Assembly: GCA_964440915.1 (NCBI GenBank)
Contig: CAYTTV010000005.1
Coordinates: 22,902-86,901, forward strand
Direction of reading: 5' to 3'
Source: CAMPJM01 sp964440915
GTDB taxonomy: Bacteria; Bacteroidota; Bacteroidia; Cytophagales; Cyclobacteriaceae
DNA: 64,000 nucleotides
The translations under genes and the position numbers were made by a program. Below, in pieces: positions 8,687 to 17,821 of the stretch. The notes beneath the pieces were generated by a model, which saw only the letters and a list, made by a program, of their open reading frames with translations, ran no database searches and was not told the DNA's origin. The first letter of the stretch is position 1. Each line of letters begins with the position of its first letter.

Positions 8687-10411
8687 ATGAAGAAAACTTT
8701 ACTTTATGGAAAAAAGATGCTCATTGGATACATGGCCATTGTTTTGGTCATTGCTTTCCAAGAAAGCCGCGCGCAAACTTCCTTTGAATCGCTTAATTAT
8801 TTGTACAGCATTCAAGGGAGCAAAGTGATCGGTGGGATGCATAACCGACAGCCGAATTCAAATCCTAACAGCTACAGCCAACAACTGCATAATATCACTG
8901 GAGTTTGGCCAGGCCTGTATAGTGCCGATTTCCAGTTTGAGCCGAATGAAATTGCCAATAGGCAAACGATGGTCAATCAGGCAATTCAGGAATGGAATAA
9001 TGGTGCGATGGTGAATATCATGTGGCATGCCTGCAACCCCGCAAAAGGAGAGCCATGCTATTGGGACAATAATGGCGTGCTAAGCCAGATGTCCGAATGG
9101 GAATGGAGCCAACTGATTACCAATGGAACGGCCATTAACAACAGTTGGAAAAGCAGGATGGATGATATTGCCTACTATTTGCAGCAGTTGAAAGATGCTG
9201 GAGTGGAAGTGTTTTTCAGGCCATTGCACGAAATGAATCAAGGGATGTTTTGGTGGGGAGGGAGACCAGGCCCGAACGGAACAGCCAAATTATATCAGAT
9301 CACGCATGATTATTTGACCTACACCAAAGGGTTAACCAACCTTATATGGGTTTGGAACCTACAAGACTTTAGCACATTGGCCAGCGACTTGAACAGCTAT
9401 GATCCGGGAGGTCAATACTGGGATGTTTTAACCCTGGATATGTATTGGAGCGATGGTCAAGGTTATACTACCGCAAAATACAATGCCATGGCCAACAAAG
9501 CAGGTAATAAGCCCATGGGAATTGGTGAGTGCCAGGATCTGCCCGCTGTAAATTTATTGTCCTCCCAACCTAAGTGGTCCTTTTTTATGGGTTGGTCTGA
9601 ACTCGTTTTTCAGAACAATTCCAACCAAAAGATACAGGAAATATATTGGTCGGATAGGGTCATTACCTTGAATGAAATGCCGGGTTGGACGGGCAATGTC
9701 GGAGGAGGTTCTTCGGTTAATCTGGCCTATAACAAGCCTGTGACCGTTTCTTCCACCGAAAGCCCTCACGTAGGGTCGAGGGCAGTAGATGCCGATGGCA
9801 ATACCAGATGGGCTTCGGCTGCCGCTGATCCACAATATTTCATTGTAGATTTGGGGGCAAACTATCATGTAAACCGGGTAAGGATTGCTTGGGAGGCTGC
9901 ATATGCCAGCTACTACCAAATTCAGTTCTCTACAGACAATGTGAATTGGACAACTGTAAGGTCGGTAAGCAACAACACCAGCTTGGAAAATGACTTGACA
10001 GGTTTGAGCGGCACCGCGCGATATGTGAAAATGTATGGTATCAATAGAGGAACCAATTACGGCTATTCTATGTATGAAATGGAGGTGTATGGCACTCCAG
10101 CATCAGGGAGCTTTTCTGCTCAGAATAAAAAAATAGCATTGGCAGAGGAACCTATTATAAGAGAAACGATCAATGCTTATCCAAACCCATTTGCAGATCA
10201 AATAACATTGCTTGCGCCCATAGAACAGGGGACTTTCACTGTAAAGATCTATGATGCAATGGGCAAGGAAATAGCAGCAATCGATGGAGAGAAAATCGAT
10301 GATCTGAGTTCAGAAATAGTATTCAATACCAAAGGATGGTCTCCTGGTTTGTATACCTGTATCGTAGATTCTCCAGAAAGGAGGTGGGTCAGTAAATTGA
10401 TCAAGCGATAG
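8687..10411 (+). CDS. GH26 mannanase with F5/8C-type CBM and T9SS sorting domain
   Basis: A 574-residue secreted endo-beta-mannanase. A signal peptide ends near SRAQ. The GH26 domain (about 30-340) has acid/base Glu182 in FRPLHEMNQ and nucleophile Glu281 in GIGEC. A discoidin/F5-8 type C-like carbohydrate-binding domain follows (about 345-480, beginning NLAYNKPVTVSS). The last roughly 75 residues (YPNPFADQI to the C-terminal KLIKR) are a type A T9SS C-terminal domain, so the enzyme should be delivered to the cell surface. It is a close paralogue of the GH26 encoded at 378, which lacks both accessory domains. It has its own promoter with the shared 36-bp element. Confidence 0.9.
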   Translation: MKKTLLYGKKMLIGYMAIVLVIAFQESRAQTSFESLNYLYSIQGSKVIGGMHNRQPNSNPNSYSQQLHNITGVWPGLYSADFQFEPNEIANRQTMVNQAIQEWNNGAMVNIMWHACNPAKGEPCYWDNNGVLSQMSEWEWSQLITNGTAINNSWKSRMDDIAYYLQQLKDAGVEVFFRPLHEMNQGMFWWGGRPGPNGTAKLYQITHDYLTYTKGLTNLIWVWNLQDFSTLASDLNSYDPGGQYWDVLTLDMYWSDGQGYTTAKYNAMANKAGNKPMGIGECQDLPAVNLLSSQPKWSFFMGWSELVFQNNSNQKIQEIYWSDRVITLNEMPGWTGNVGGGSSVNLAYNKPVTVSSTESPHVGSRAVDADGNTRWASAAADPQYFIVDLGANYHVNRVRIAWEAAYASYYQIQFSTDNVNWTTVRSVSNNTSLENDLTGLSGTARYVKMYGINRGTNYGYSMYEMEVYGTPASGSFSAQNKKIALAEEPIIRETINAYPNPFADQITLLAPIEQGTFTVKIYDAMGKEIAAIDGEKIDDLSSEIVFNTKGWSPGLYTCIVDSPERRWVSKLIKR

Positions 10412-10510
10412 ATAGAAGAAATGTGAAAAGCATTTTTAAGATTAAATGTATAACAGAATTAAGGGATACAATGCTTTGGTTATAGCTTTCTATCAATCAG
10501 GACGCGCATT
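10412..10510. other. Short intergenic stretch before the susC promoter
   Basis: This is part of the 316-base gap between the GH26 stop and susC. I see no gene and no convincing terminator. The informative sequence is the promoter element that begins at 10511. Confidence 0.4.
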
Positions 10511-10575
10511 GTACGATATTACCAGTCTTCCGTACGATAGTGTTCGCTTTAATCTCGCCGCTCATAATAATTTTA
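10511..10575 (+). promoter_or_regulatory. Mannan-locus promoter C with 36-bp operator-like repeat
   Basis: The third copy lies at 10511-10546, with GTACGA half-sites at 10511 and 10532 (21-bp period) and the tail TAGTGTTCG. A TAATTTTA box at 10568-10575 begins 22 bp after the element, nearly the same spacing as promoters A and B. susC starts about 150 bp downstream. With two perfect GTACGA half-sites, this copy is the cleanest of the three. Confidence 0.72.
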
Positions 10576-10727
10576 TGAGATGAAGTAGGGGCAGCATGTT
10601 CGGGTGCGTCTGGATCAACTAAAACATATTTTATGAGATGGATGATTGAAGGTAAAAATAAGTATAGCACTATCGAGGCTATGACCAATATTTCTCAACA
10701 TTAAAAAATAATCTAAACCTAAATTTC

Positions 10728-13700
10728 ATGAACAATAAGTTTCTACAAGTCAGAAGGACTGTAAAATACCTATCAATAGGTGTGATTTTACAATGCTTCT
10801 TTTATTCCTTGTCAGCGGCATCGCATGCTGGGGAATTAGATTCCGAAGGATTTTTGAATAATCTTTCCGTTGCGAATGTTTCATTGGAAAATTCAGGCAA
10901 TCGTTTGAGTGCTGCCGATGAACTTCCTGAAGCAGAGATCATTGTTTCAGGAACCATTACAGATGATTTGGGCGAGCCCCTTCCAGGTGTTAATATTATA
11001 GTATTGGGCACTTCCCATGGAACAGTCACTTCCATAGATGGTACTTATCGGCTCAACGTGGATGAAAATGCCACCTTGGTGATCAGTTTCATTGGCTTTT
11101 TGACAGAACAAGTACCTGTGAATGGCAGGTCCGTCATAGACATGAGCCTAATGCCTGATATCATGACCATGGACGAAGTTGTGGTGGTAGGATATGGTAC
11201 TGTGAAAAGGCAAGACCTGACCGGTTCGGTCTCTCAGGTTCAGGTTGAGAAGATTCAAGATATTCCTGCCAACTCCGTAGAGGGTTTGCTTCAAGGCCGC
11301 GTGGCAGGTCTCCAAGTTACCAGTTCGTCTCAGGATCCTGGAGCAGGTTCTACGGTGATTATTCGTGGAGCAAGTTCATTAAGGGGATCTAAGTCGCCGC
11401 TATTGGTTGTAGATGGATTTCCACTAGGCGATGCGGGTGATTTAAAGCAAATCAACCCATCCGATATTGTGTCTATTGACATCCTAAAAGATGCTTCCGC
11501 TTCTGCAATCTATGGTTCAAGAGGTGCTAACGGTGTAATATTGGTTACTACCCGTAAGCCAAAAACAGGAAAGACACAAGTTAGCGTAACACAACAAACT
11601 ACAGTCTCCCAATTTACATCTGAGTTAAACCTATGGCGAGACCCAGTACTGATGGCGCAATTGAATAATGAATCTAGATTGAATGGCGGGTTCCAGCCTC
11701 AATATATAGGAGCAGTAAACCCAGCAGGTATTTACTACCCTTCAATAGCAGAGCTGTCTAATGGTTCATGGCCACACAATACCCGTTGGGATGATATTGT
11801 TTTTAGAGATGCTCCTGTTTCAAACAACACAACTGTGAGTGTATCCAGCTCAAACGAAAAAACTAATTTCAGTTTTAGCGGCAACTACTATACCGATAAA
11901 GGGATGTATATCGATGACGATTACTCCAAATTAGGTTATAACTTCAATGTTGATCATAAGCTGTTGGACAACCTTAAGCTGACATTCTCCAATATATTGT
12001 CGAGAGGTAAGCGAAACAATAACGGTGGCTTGGCTTATTGGAGAAACCCCATTTGGCCAATATATAATGAGAATGGAGAATATTTTCTTACTGACAACAA
12101 CGACTACGGACATCCTGTAGCCATTTCAGAAAACAGATTGAATACTTCAAAAAGTTTAGACGTATTGTCTTTCCTCGACTTGGAGTGGAAGATCATGCCT
12201 TCTCTTACCTTGACTTCTAGGATGAATTATAAATACGGGGCTTCAATAGAAGACGAGTACCAACCTATGAGATATACAGAAGGTGGAAGTTTTAATAATG
12301 GAGCAGCTTATATGAGAAATCGGGAATGGCAAGATTTCGTTTCTGAAACTTTCGCCAATTATAACAAGCTATTCGGAAAGCATGAAATAGGGGCTACGAT
12401 AGGTTATAGTTATGAAAACAATACCTATAGAGGATCCGAATTGGGCGCTTTTGATTTCGTCAACGAGATATTGAAGAACCAAAACATGGGTGCCGGAAAT
12501 CCAGAGAAAAACACCGTTGGGAATGACCATCGCGAATCGGAGCTGGTTTCGGGGATTTTCCGTGTCAATTATGGGTTTAATGATAAGTACTTGCTCACCT
12601 TTACTTCTAGGATAGATGGCTCCTCTAAATTTGGTGCCAATAACAAGTGGGCTTATTTCCCTTCAGGAGCCATAAGTTGGAAGGCACACGAAGAAGAGTT
12701 TGTGAGCCAATTAGGCGTTTTTGATGAGTTGAAGCTCCGTGCGAGTTATGGTATTTCTGGTAATCAAGGCATTGACCCATACTGGACATTGAGCCGTTAT
12801 GGCCTAAGCAATTACTATAATAAAGGCAACTGGTTTACTGCCATTGGACCTGGCTATGAGGTGGGAAGAGCTGGGCAAGACGGTATTGAAGTAGTTTGGG
12901 GAGGTATATCCAATCCAGACTTGAGATGGGAAACCACAGCACAAGCCAACCTAGGGGTGGATATGGGCTTTTTCGATAATCGACTCAATGTGATATTTGA
13001 TTATTACGAGAAGAAAACAGATGATCTTTTACGTGAGAGATTCTTAGCACCGTCTTCTGGTTATGACAAAATGTGGGTAAATGACGGTAGCGTAAGTAAT
13101 AAAGGAATTGAGTTGACTTTGGATGGGAATATTATCAATACCCAAGATTTGAACTTCAATGCAACGTTGATTTATTCTCAAAATAAAAACAAAATTACGA
13201 GACTTGGAACCTCCACTGAATATGGTTTAACTGAAGATCCTAATAGTGGGATGTTGTACGAAATTTACAGCAACGATATTGAAATGTTCCGCAAGTGGAC
13301 CAATATTCTAGCGGTTGGCCAACCTATGCAAGTATTTTATGGCTACAAGACGAATGGTATTATCCAGTCTTTGGAAGAAGGGATAGAGGCAGGACTAGAT
13401 GGAGACTTGGCAAGACCAGGAGAGTTTAAATATGTAGACATCAACGACGATGGTGTAATTGATGAAAAGGACCAGACGATCATAGGAGATCCACACCCTG
13501 ATTTCATGATGAGCTTAGCGTTGAACCTAACTTATAAGAAGTTTGATTTTGGCATATTCTTTAACGGCGTTTTTGGTAACGATGTGTTGAATACCCAAGC
13601 ATTCAATCAGCCGAGTAATACGCCTTTAAGGTGGACAGTTGACAATCCGGCTAATGATTACCCTGGCTTGCGAGATGGCCGCCAAAACAAGTTCTCGGAT

Positions 13701-13925
13701 TGGTGGATAGAGGATGGTTCCTTTGTTAGAATTCAAAATGTAAACCTTGGATACACTTTTGACTTACCAAAAAATATCAAGGCTCGAGTTTTTGCCAATG
13801 CTTCCAATCTTTTCACTTTCACAAAGTTTGAGGGATATGACCCTGAGGTGGGTGGCGATGGTATATATTGGGGTGGTTACCCTCGCTTGAGAAAAATGAC
13901 ATTGGGCGTTAACGTAACATTTTAA
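10728..13925 (+). CDS. SusC/RagA-family TonB-dependent outer-membrane transporter
   Basis: A 1065-residue glycan importer. The signal peptide is followed by a carboxypeptidase-D regulatory-like domain (about 70-155: VSGTITDDLGEPLPGVNI), then MDEVVVVGYGT and a TonB plug domain with the typical GLLQGRVAGLQV, IIRGASSL and YGSRGANGVI signatures (about 160-275). The remainder is the 22-strand barrel, ending in a terminal Phe. It forms the outer-membrane pair with the SusD protein that follows 11 bp later, and given the neighbouring enzymes it should import mannan or glucomannan oligosaccharides. It is transcribed from promoter C. Confidence 0.95.
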   Translation: MNNKFLQVRRTVKYLSIGVILQCFFYSLSAASHAGELDSEGFLNNLSVANVSLENSGNRLSAADELPEAEIIVSGTITDDLGEPLPGVNIIVLGTSHGTVTSIDGTYRLNVDENATLVISFIGFLTEQVPVNGRSVIDMSLMPDIMTMDEVVVVGYGTVKRQDLTGSVSQVQVEKIQDIPANSVEGLLQGRVAGLQVTSSSQDPGAGSTVIIRGASSLRGSKSPLLVVDGFPLGDAGDLKQINPSDIVSIDILKDASASAIYGSRGANGVILVTTRKPKTGKTQVSVTQQTTVSQFTSELNLWRDPVLMAQLNNESRLNGGFQPQYIGAVNPAGIYYPSIAELSNGSWPHNTRWDDIVFRDAPVSNNTTVSVSSSNEKTNFSFSGNYYTDKGMYIDDDYSKLGYNFNVDHKLLDNLKLTFSNILSRGKRNNNGGLAYWRNPIWPIYNENGEYFLTDNNDYGHPVAISENRLNTSKSLDVLSFLDLEWKIMPSLTLTSRMNYKYGASIEDEYQPMRYTEGGSFNNGAAYMRNREWQDFVSETFANYNKLFGKHEIGATIGYSYENNTYRGSELGAFDFVNEILKNQNMGAGNPEKNTVGNDHRESELVSGIFRVNYGFNDKYLLTFTSRIDGSSKFGANNKWAYFPSGAISWKAHEEEFVSQLGVFDELKLRASYGISGNQGIDPYWTLSRYGLSNYYNKGNWFTAIGPGYEVGRAGQDGIEVVWGGISNPDLRWETTAQANLGVDMGFFDNRLNVIFDYYEKKTDDLLRERFLAPSSGYDKMWVNDGSVSNKGIELTLDGNIINTQDLNFNATLIYSQNKNKITRLGTSTEYGLTEDPNSGMLYEIYSNDIEMFRKWTNILAVGQPMQVFYGYKTNGIIQSLEEGIEAGLDGDLARPGEFKYVDINDDGVIDEKDQTIIGDPHPDFMMSLALNLTYKKFDFGIFFNGVFGNDVLNTQAFNQPSNTPLRWTVDNPANDYPGLRDGRQNKFSDWWIEDGSFVRIQNVNLGYTFDLPKNIKARVFANASNLFTFTKFEGYDPEVGGDGIYWGGYPRLRKMTLGVNVTF

Positions 13926-13936
13926 AGAAGAGCATT

Positions 13937-15430
13937 ATGAAAAGCACATATAAATTATTGATTCTATTTGGATTTATCGTTATGGGTTCATGTGAACTCA
14001 ACGAAGAGCCTTATGGCTTCTATTCCAAAGATAACTTTTATAAGACCCCAGGCGACGCTGAAGCCGCTATAAGCTATGCGTACGATGCCCTGACTTTCTT
14101 GGAATATTCTAGGGCTATATTTTATGTAGGAGATTTTCCTACAGACGAAGCCTTTCCAAAGTCGGACGAGGGAATTGATGGTGTAGGGTTGGTAAACTGG
14201 GACGTGGCCAATTTCAAAACCAATGGCATGTTGAAAAACTTTTTCAAATATGCTTATATCGCTATCAATAGATCAAACTCGGTTCTTGATAACATTCCTA
14301 ATGCGGAATTTTCTGAGGAACTAAAAAACAAGTATCTGGGAGAAGCTTATTTCCTAAGGGCCTGGAACTATTTTAATTTGGCTCGGAATTTTGGATTGGT
14401 TCCGATTCATACGACTACAGTTGTAACGTTAGAGCAAACTTCTGCCCCAATGGCAAGCAGCTTGGATGAAGTGTATGACCTTATCCTTGCCGACTGTAGA
14501 AAAGCCATTGAGCTGTTGGATATAGAGCGTGGTTTAGGTCGTGCTGACAAAGTAGCAGCTCAATCTTTAGCCGCTAAGGTTTATTTGACGATAGCTTCTT
14601 CTAAAGAAAACAATGTTCCTGTATTCAATTCCATGAGTAGAGATGTGACCACTATGTATGACAGTGCTGCTTTCTTTGCTAGGGAAGTTGTCCTGAATCA
14701 GAGCGAATATGGCTTTGATGATAACCTGCTTTCTATTTATGATGTGGAAAAACCTTTGGGGAAAGAACATATCTTCTTGATGTCAATGGATAGAAGTGGT
14801 GCCGATGAAGGCGACTACTCTAAAATCTCAAAATTGTTTATCCCTTATATCGCAGGTGGGGATATCTATTTAGATAATGCCAATGGTACTTATACCAAAT
14901 CTCATGACGGATGGAGCGTATTCCAAACCAGAGCTGATTTCTATGACAGTTTTGAGGGCGCAGACCTTAGGAAAACACTACTCTTGGTAGATAAGGTTTA
15001 TAACCAAGCGGGTGATGTGATAGCAGAATATCCAACCAACATGGATTACCCCTTTTCAAGAAAGTACATCGATCCACTTTTTATTGATGACAAGACCAGT
15101 ACAAAGCCTTTCCTAATCAGGTTTTCTGATATTGCCTTGGTTTTTGCCGAAGCCGTTGGACCTACAACTGAAGGGTATGCTGCTGTAAACTATATTAGAA
15201 ATAGAGCAGGACTTGGCGACCTTCCAGGAGGTTTGTCAGAAAATCAGTTCAGGGAATCCATTTTAGAAGAGCGCAAATATGAACTGGCTTTTGAAGGAAA
15301 TAGGCTTTATGATTTAAGAAGATTTAATAAAGTTGCAGAGGTTGTGCCTGCTGCTGCAGGGTTGTCCGCCGAACAGGTGACATTCTATCCAATTCCGCAA
15401 TCGGAGTTAGATCTGAACCAAGGTTTATAA
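13937..15430 (+). CDS. SusD/RagB-family surface glycan-binding lipoprotein
   Basis: A 497-residue lipoprotein with lipobox VMGSC (Cys19). The N-terminal SusD-like and TPR region (GDAEAAISYAYDAL, YLGEAYFLRAWNYFNLARNFG) and the C-terminal RagB/SusD segment (NYIRNRAGLG, LEERKYELAFEGNRLYDLRR) are clearly recognisable. It forms the lid of the SusC transporter and captures oligosaccharides at the cell surface. It lies 11 bp after susC and 20 bp before the next lipoprotein gene, so the three form one transcription unit. Confidence 0.95.
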   Translation: MKSTYKLLILFGFIVMGSCELNEEPYGFYSKDNFYKTPGDAEAAISYAYDALTFLEYSRAIFYVGDFPTDEAFPKSDEGIDGVGLVNWDVANFKTNGMLKNFFKYAYIAINRSNSVLDNIPNAEFSEELKNKYLGEAYFLRAWNYFNLARNFGLVPIHTTTVVTLEQTSAPMASSLDEVYDLILADCRKAIELLDIERGLGRADKVAAQSLAAKVYLTIASSKENNVPVFNSMSRDVTTMYDSAAFFAREVVLNQSEYGFDDNLLSIYDVEKPLGKEHIFLMSMDRSGADEGDYSKISKLFIPYIAGGDIYLDNANGTYTKSHDGWSVFQTRADFYDSFEGADLRKTLLLVDKVYNQAGDVIAEYPTNMDYPFSRKYIDPLFIDDKTSTKPFLIRFSDIALVFAEAVGPTTEGYAAVNYIRNRAGLGDLPGGLSENQFRESILEERKYELAFEGNRLYDLRRFNKVAEVVPAAAGLSAEQVTFYPIPQSELDLNQGL

Positions 15431-15450
15431 ATAGCTAAAAGACTAAAATC

Positions 15451-16305
15451 ATGAATAAATTTAAATACTTTCCATTAGTTGCCGCAATGTTGCTCTTATT
15501 CTCCTGCCAGAAAGATCCTTTGGAAGATATTGAGTCAGGTGACTGGAACCATGAAAGAAATGTACTTTCGATTAACGTGCAAAACCAAATAGGGCCAGCA
15601 GCAATTACTCGCAATGAGTCTACCCAAAAGATCACAGTTTATGTAGATCCGGATGGTTTGGATTATGCTGCGGTTAAAATTAACTCTTTGATACTTTCTT
15701 ATAAGGCTACCGCAGATGTAGAAGAAGGAGGTACACTTAATTTCGATAACCCGGAATATAAATCGCAGATTACGGTTACTTCGCAGACAGGGCGAAGCCT
15801 TACTTGGGATATTATATTAGAACCTTATGAGTGGTTTTATGTCAATGAGTGGAAAATAAAAGAGCAGCGGATTTTTGTCAGCCAAGAATGGGGTAGTGCC
15901 TGGGATGAAGACATCACGGGTGTTATAGCAGATGCTGCCAAGGAAATGGACAATACCATTGAGATAATTAAAGATGGGATTCGGGATGGCAGGCCTTACG
16001 GCCGCATTATCAACGGCTCTGGAGAGGATGGAGAATATGGATCATTTAAACTCTCGGAGGATGTGGACCTCAATCCTAAATTGAGGCATCTGATCCCTAT
16101 AGGAGAATCAGATTGGGAAATCAATCTTGATACCAATGTTATGACGATTTCTAAAGATGGAGCTACTTCTTCAGCCAAAGTCACTAAAGAAGGGGATGGC
16201 GTTAGACTTGAATACGCTTTGCAAACGCATGATCCAAGATGGGATTATGGTGCCTATGATAACTACTGGGCATGGTCCTATAAATATCATATCGATTTAG
16301 AGTAG
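15451..16305 (+). CDS. Putative surface glycan-binding lipoprotein (SusE/SGBP position)
   Basis: A 284-residue lipoprotein with lipobox LFSC (Cys19). The first half looks like a beta-rich DUF5018/Ig-like domain (ISINVQNQIGPAAI, then a region like ITVTSQTGRSLTWDI). The second half is rich in Trp and Tyr (WAWSYKYHIDLE at the end), as expected of a carbohydrate-binding surface. I cannot name its family with certainty. Its position directly after SusD is where surface glycan-binding proteins are normally encoded, which supports that role. A strong hairpin terminator follows. Confidence 0.6.
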   Translation: MNKFKYFPLVAAMLLLFSCQKDPLEDIESGDWNHERNVLSINVQNQIGPAAITRNESTQKITVYVDPDGLDYAAVKINSLILSYKATADVEEGGTLNFDNPEYKSQITVTSQTGRSLTWDIILEPYEWFYVNEWKIKEQRIFVSQEWGSAWDEDITGVIADAAKEMDNTIEIIKDGIRDGRPYGRIINGSGEDGEYGSFKLSEDVDLNPKLRHLIPIGESDWEINLDTNVMTISKDGATSSAKVTKEGDGVRLEYALQTHDPRWDYGAYDNYWAWSYKYHIDLE

Positions 16306-16316
16306 CATTTAATAAA

Positions 16317-16346
16317 TTGGGGAGGATATTGGCCTCCCCAACTTTT
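16317..16346 (+). terminator. Rho-independent-like terminator after SusCD operon
   Basis: TTGGGGAGG (16317-16325) pairs perfectly with CCTCCCCAA (16333-16341) over a 7-nt loop and is followed by CTTTT. It closes the susC-susD-SGBP unit. Confidence 0.75.
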
Positions 16347-16448
16347 CCTCCTCCAAATGGAGTTTAACAATTCAATTCAATCATTTGTGAATTCAGTGTG
16401 TTTAAATGGACTTCTGGATTGCATTGTTTGGAACTAATTACACTTCTC

Positions 16449-17651
16449 ATGAAAAAAACATACCTATTTATCTTGCTATTTTCCTTCTGGGGATTTTCTT
16501 GCTCATCTGATGATACGGTGGAGGCCGACCCGGATGATGATAAAAATGAACCAGAAGAAATAGTATTGCAACTGGTCGATAAAAATGCTACGGCAGAAAC
16601 AAAGGCACTTTATTCCCAATTGTGGAAAACACAGTCAGTGGGCACCATGTTTGGCCATCACGAAAGCCTGGCCTATGGAAGAAGCTGGAAAGATGAGGCC
16701 GGAAGGTCAGACGTAAAAGAAATTGTAGGCGATTATCCGGCAGTATATTCTTCTGACTTCTCAAAGGTAGAGCAGGGGCATGATACCAACATCAACGGCG
16801 TAAGTTTCGAGACCGTACGCAGTACAATGCAGGAAGCACGCAGGAGAGGAGAGGTAATCACCATGTGTTGGCATGTGGACAATCCGTTGACAGGTGGCGA
16901 TTCTTGGGACAATTCAAGCAATCAGGTGGCAAAAGAGATCCTTACAGAAGGTAGCGAAATCAACATCAAGTTTAAGGCTTGGTTGGATAATATCGCTGCG
17001 TTTAATGCTACGTTAACGGATGATAATGGCCATCTAATTCCTATTATTTTCCGACCATTTCATGAACATACACAGACATGGTCATGGTGGGGAAGAAGTG
17101 CCACCACGCAACAAGAATTTATTGCGCTTTGGAAATTCACAGTAGATTACTTAAGGGATACAAAAGGCGTGCATAATTTTATTTATGCCATTTCTCCACA
17201 AATGGACAGCCCATTGTCCAAAAATGATTTGCTGTTTCGTTACCCAGGCGATGACTATGTGGACTTCTTGGGCATGGACTGTTATCATGGCACCAACACG
17301 GCTGCTTTCATGCAGAACCTGCGCAACCTGGCATTGCTATCTCAGGAAAAAAAGAAGCCGAGTGGCGTGACGGAGACAGGTATAGAAGGCATCAGAAAAG
17401 GAGATGGCAGCGAGTATGCAGACTACTGGACGAAAGAAATGCTGACACCGTTTATAGGAAGAAAAGTAAGCATGGTGGTGATGTGGAGAAATCAGTACGA
17501 TCCTTCTGGAAGCGGTCACCATTTTTATGGCCCGTGGGCGGGACATAGCTCTGCGGCTGATTTTGTTAAATTTTACGAAAGCCCAATTACACTGTTCAGC
17601 AACGATCTTCCAGACATGTATACCATGGCAGAAGGCGTGATAGTAGAATAG
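16449..17651 (+). CDS. GH26-family beta-mannanase or mannobiohydrolase, lipoprotein
   Basis: A GH26 enzyme of about 400 residues anchored as a lipoprotein (MKKTYLFILLF then FSC, Cys18, followed by an acidic linker). I chose the ATG at 16449 because it yields a clean lipoprotein signal; the frame extends 17 codons upstream. Acid/base Glu206 lies in FRPFHEHTQ and the nucleophile Glu309 in VTETGIEG, both differing from the other two GH26 copies. It therefore belongs to a different GH26 branch (GHHES and SWWG motifs) and may act on oligosaccharides at the surface or in the periplasm. It is separated from susCD by a terminator and from the transporter by a long hairpin. Confidence 0.88.
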   Translation: MKKTYLFILLFSFWGFSCSSDDTVEADPDDDKNEPEEIVLQLVDKNATAETKALYSQLWKTQSVGTMFGHHESLAYGRSWKDEAGRSDVKEIVGDYPAVYSSDFSKVEQGHDTNINGVSFETVRSTMQEARRRGEVITMCWHVDNPLTGGDSWDNSSNQVAKEILTEGSEINIKFKAWLDNIAAFNATLTDDNGHLIPIIFRPFHEHTQTWSWWGRSATTQQEFIALWKFTVDYLRDTKGVHNFIYAISPQMDSPLSKNDLLFRYPGDDYVDFLGMDCYHGTNTAAFMQNLRNLALLSQEKKKPSGVTETGIEGIRKGDGSEYADYWTKEMLTPFIGRKVSMVVMWRNQYDPSGSGHHFYGPWAGHSSAADFVKFYESPITLFSNDLPDMYTMAEGVIVE

Positions 17652-17666
17652 ATTGATAGATTATGT

Positions 17667-17725
17667 AAGGTAGCAGGGTCGAATACCGCCCAACGAATCA
17701 GCGGTTCTCGACCTGTGCCTACCTT
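17667..17725. promoter_or_regulatory. Long imperfect hairpin between GH26 and symporter genes
   Basis: AAGGTAGCAGGGTCGA (17667-17682) pairs with TCGACCTGTGCCTACCTT (17708-17725) with small bulges, and an inner ACCGC/GCGGT stem is present. There is no T-run, so it may be an mRNA processing or attenuating structure rather than a terminator. Confidence 0.45.
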
Positions 17726-17821
17726 CAAAAGTTCCTCCTGCATTGGGCTACTCTCAAGTTGGCCATTGGATGCCTTTCTAATGTAAGTGAGATGCTCCAT
17801 TTATAAATAAACTACAACAAT

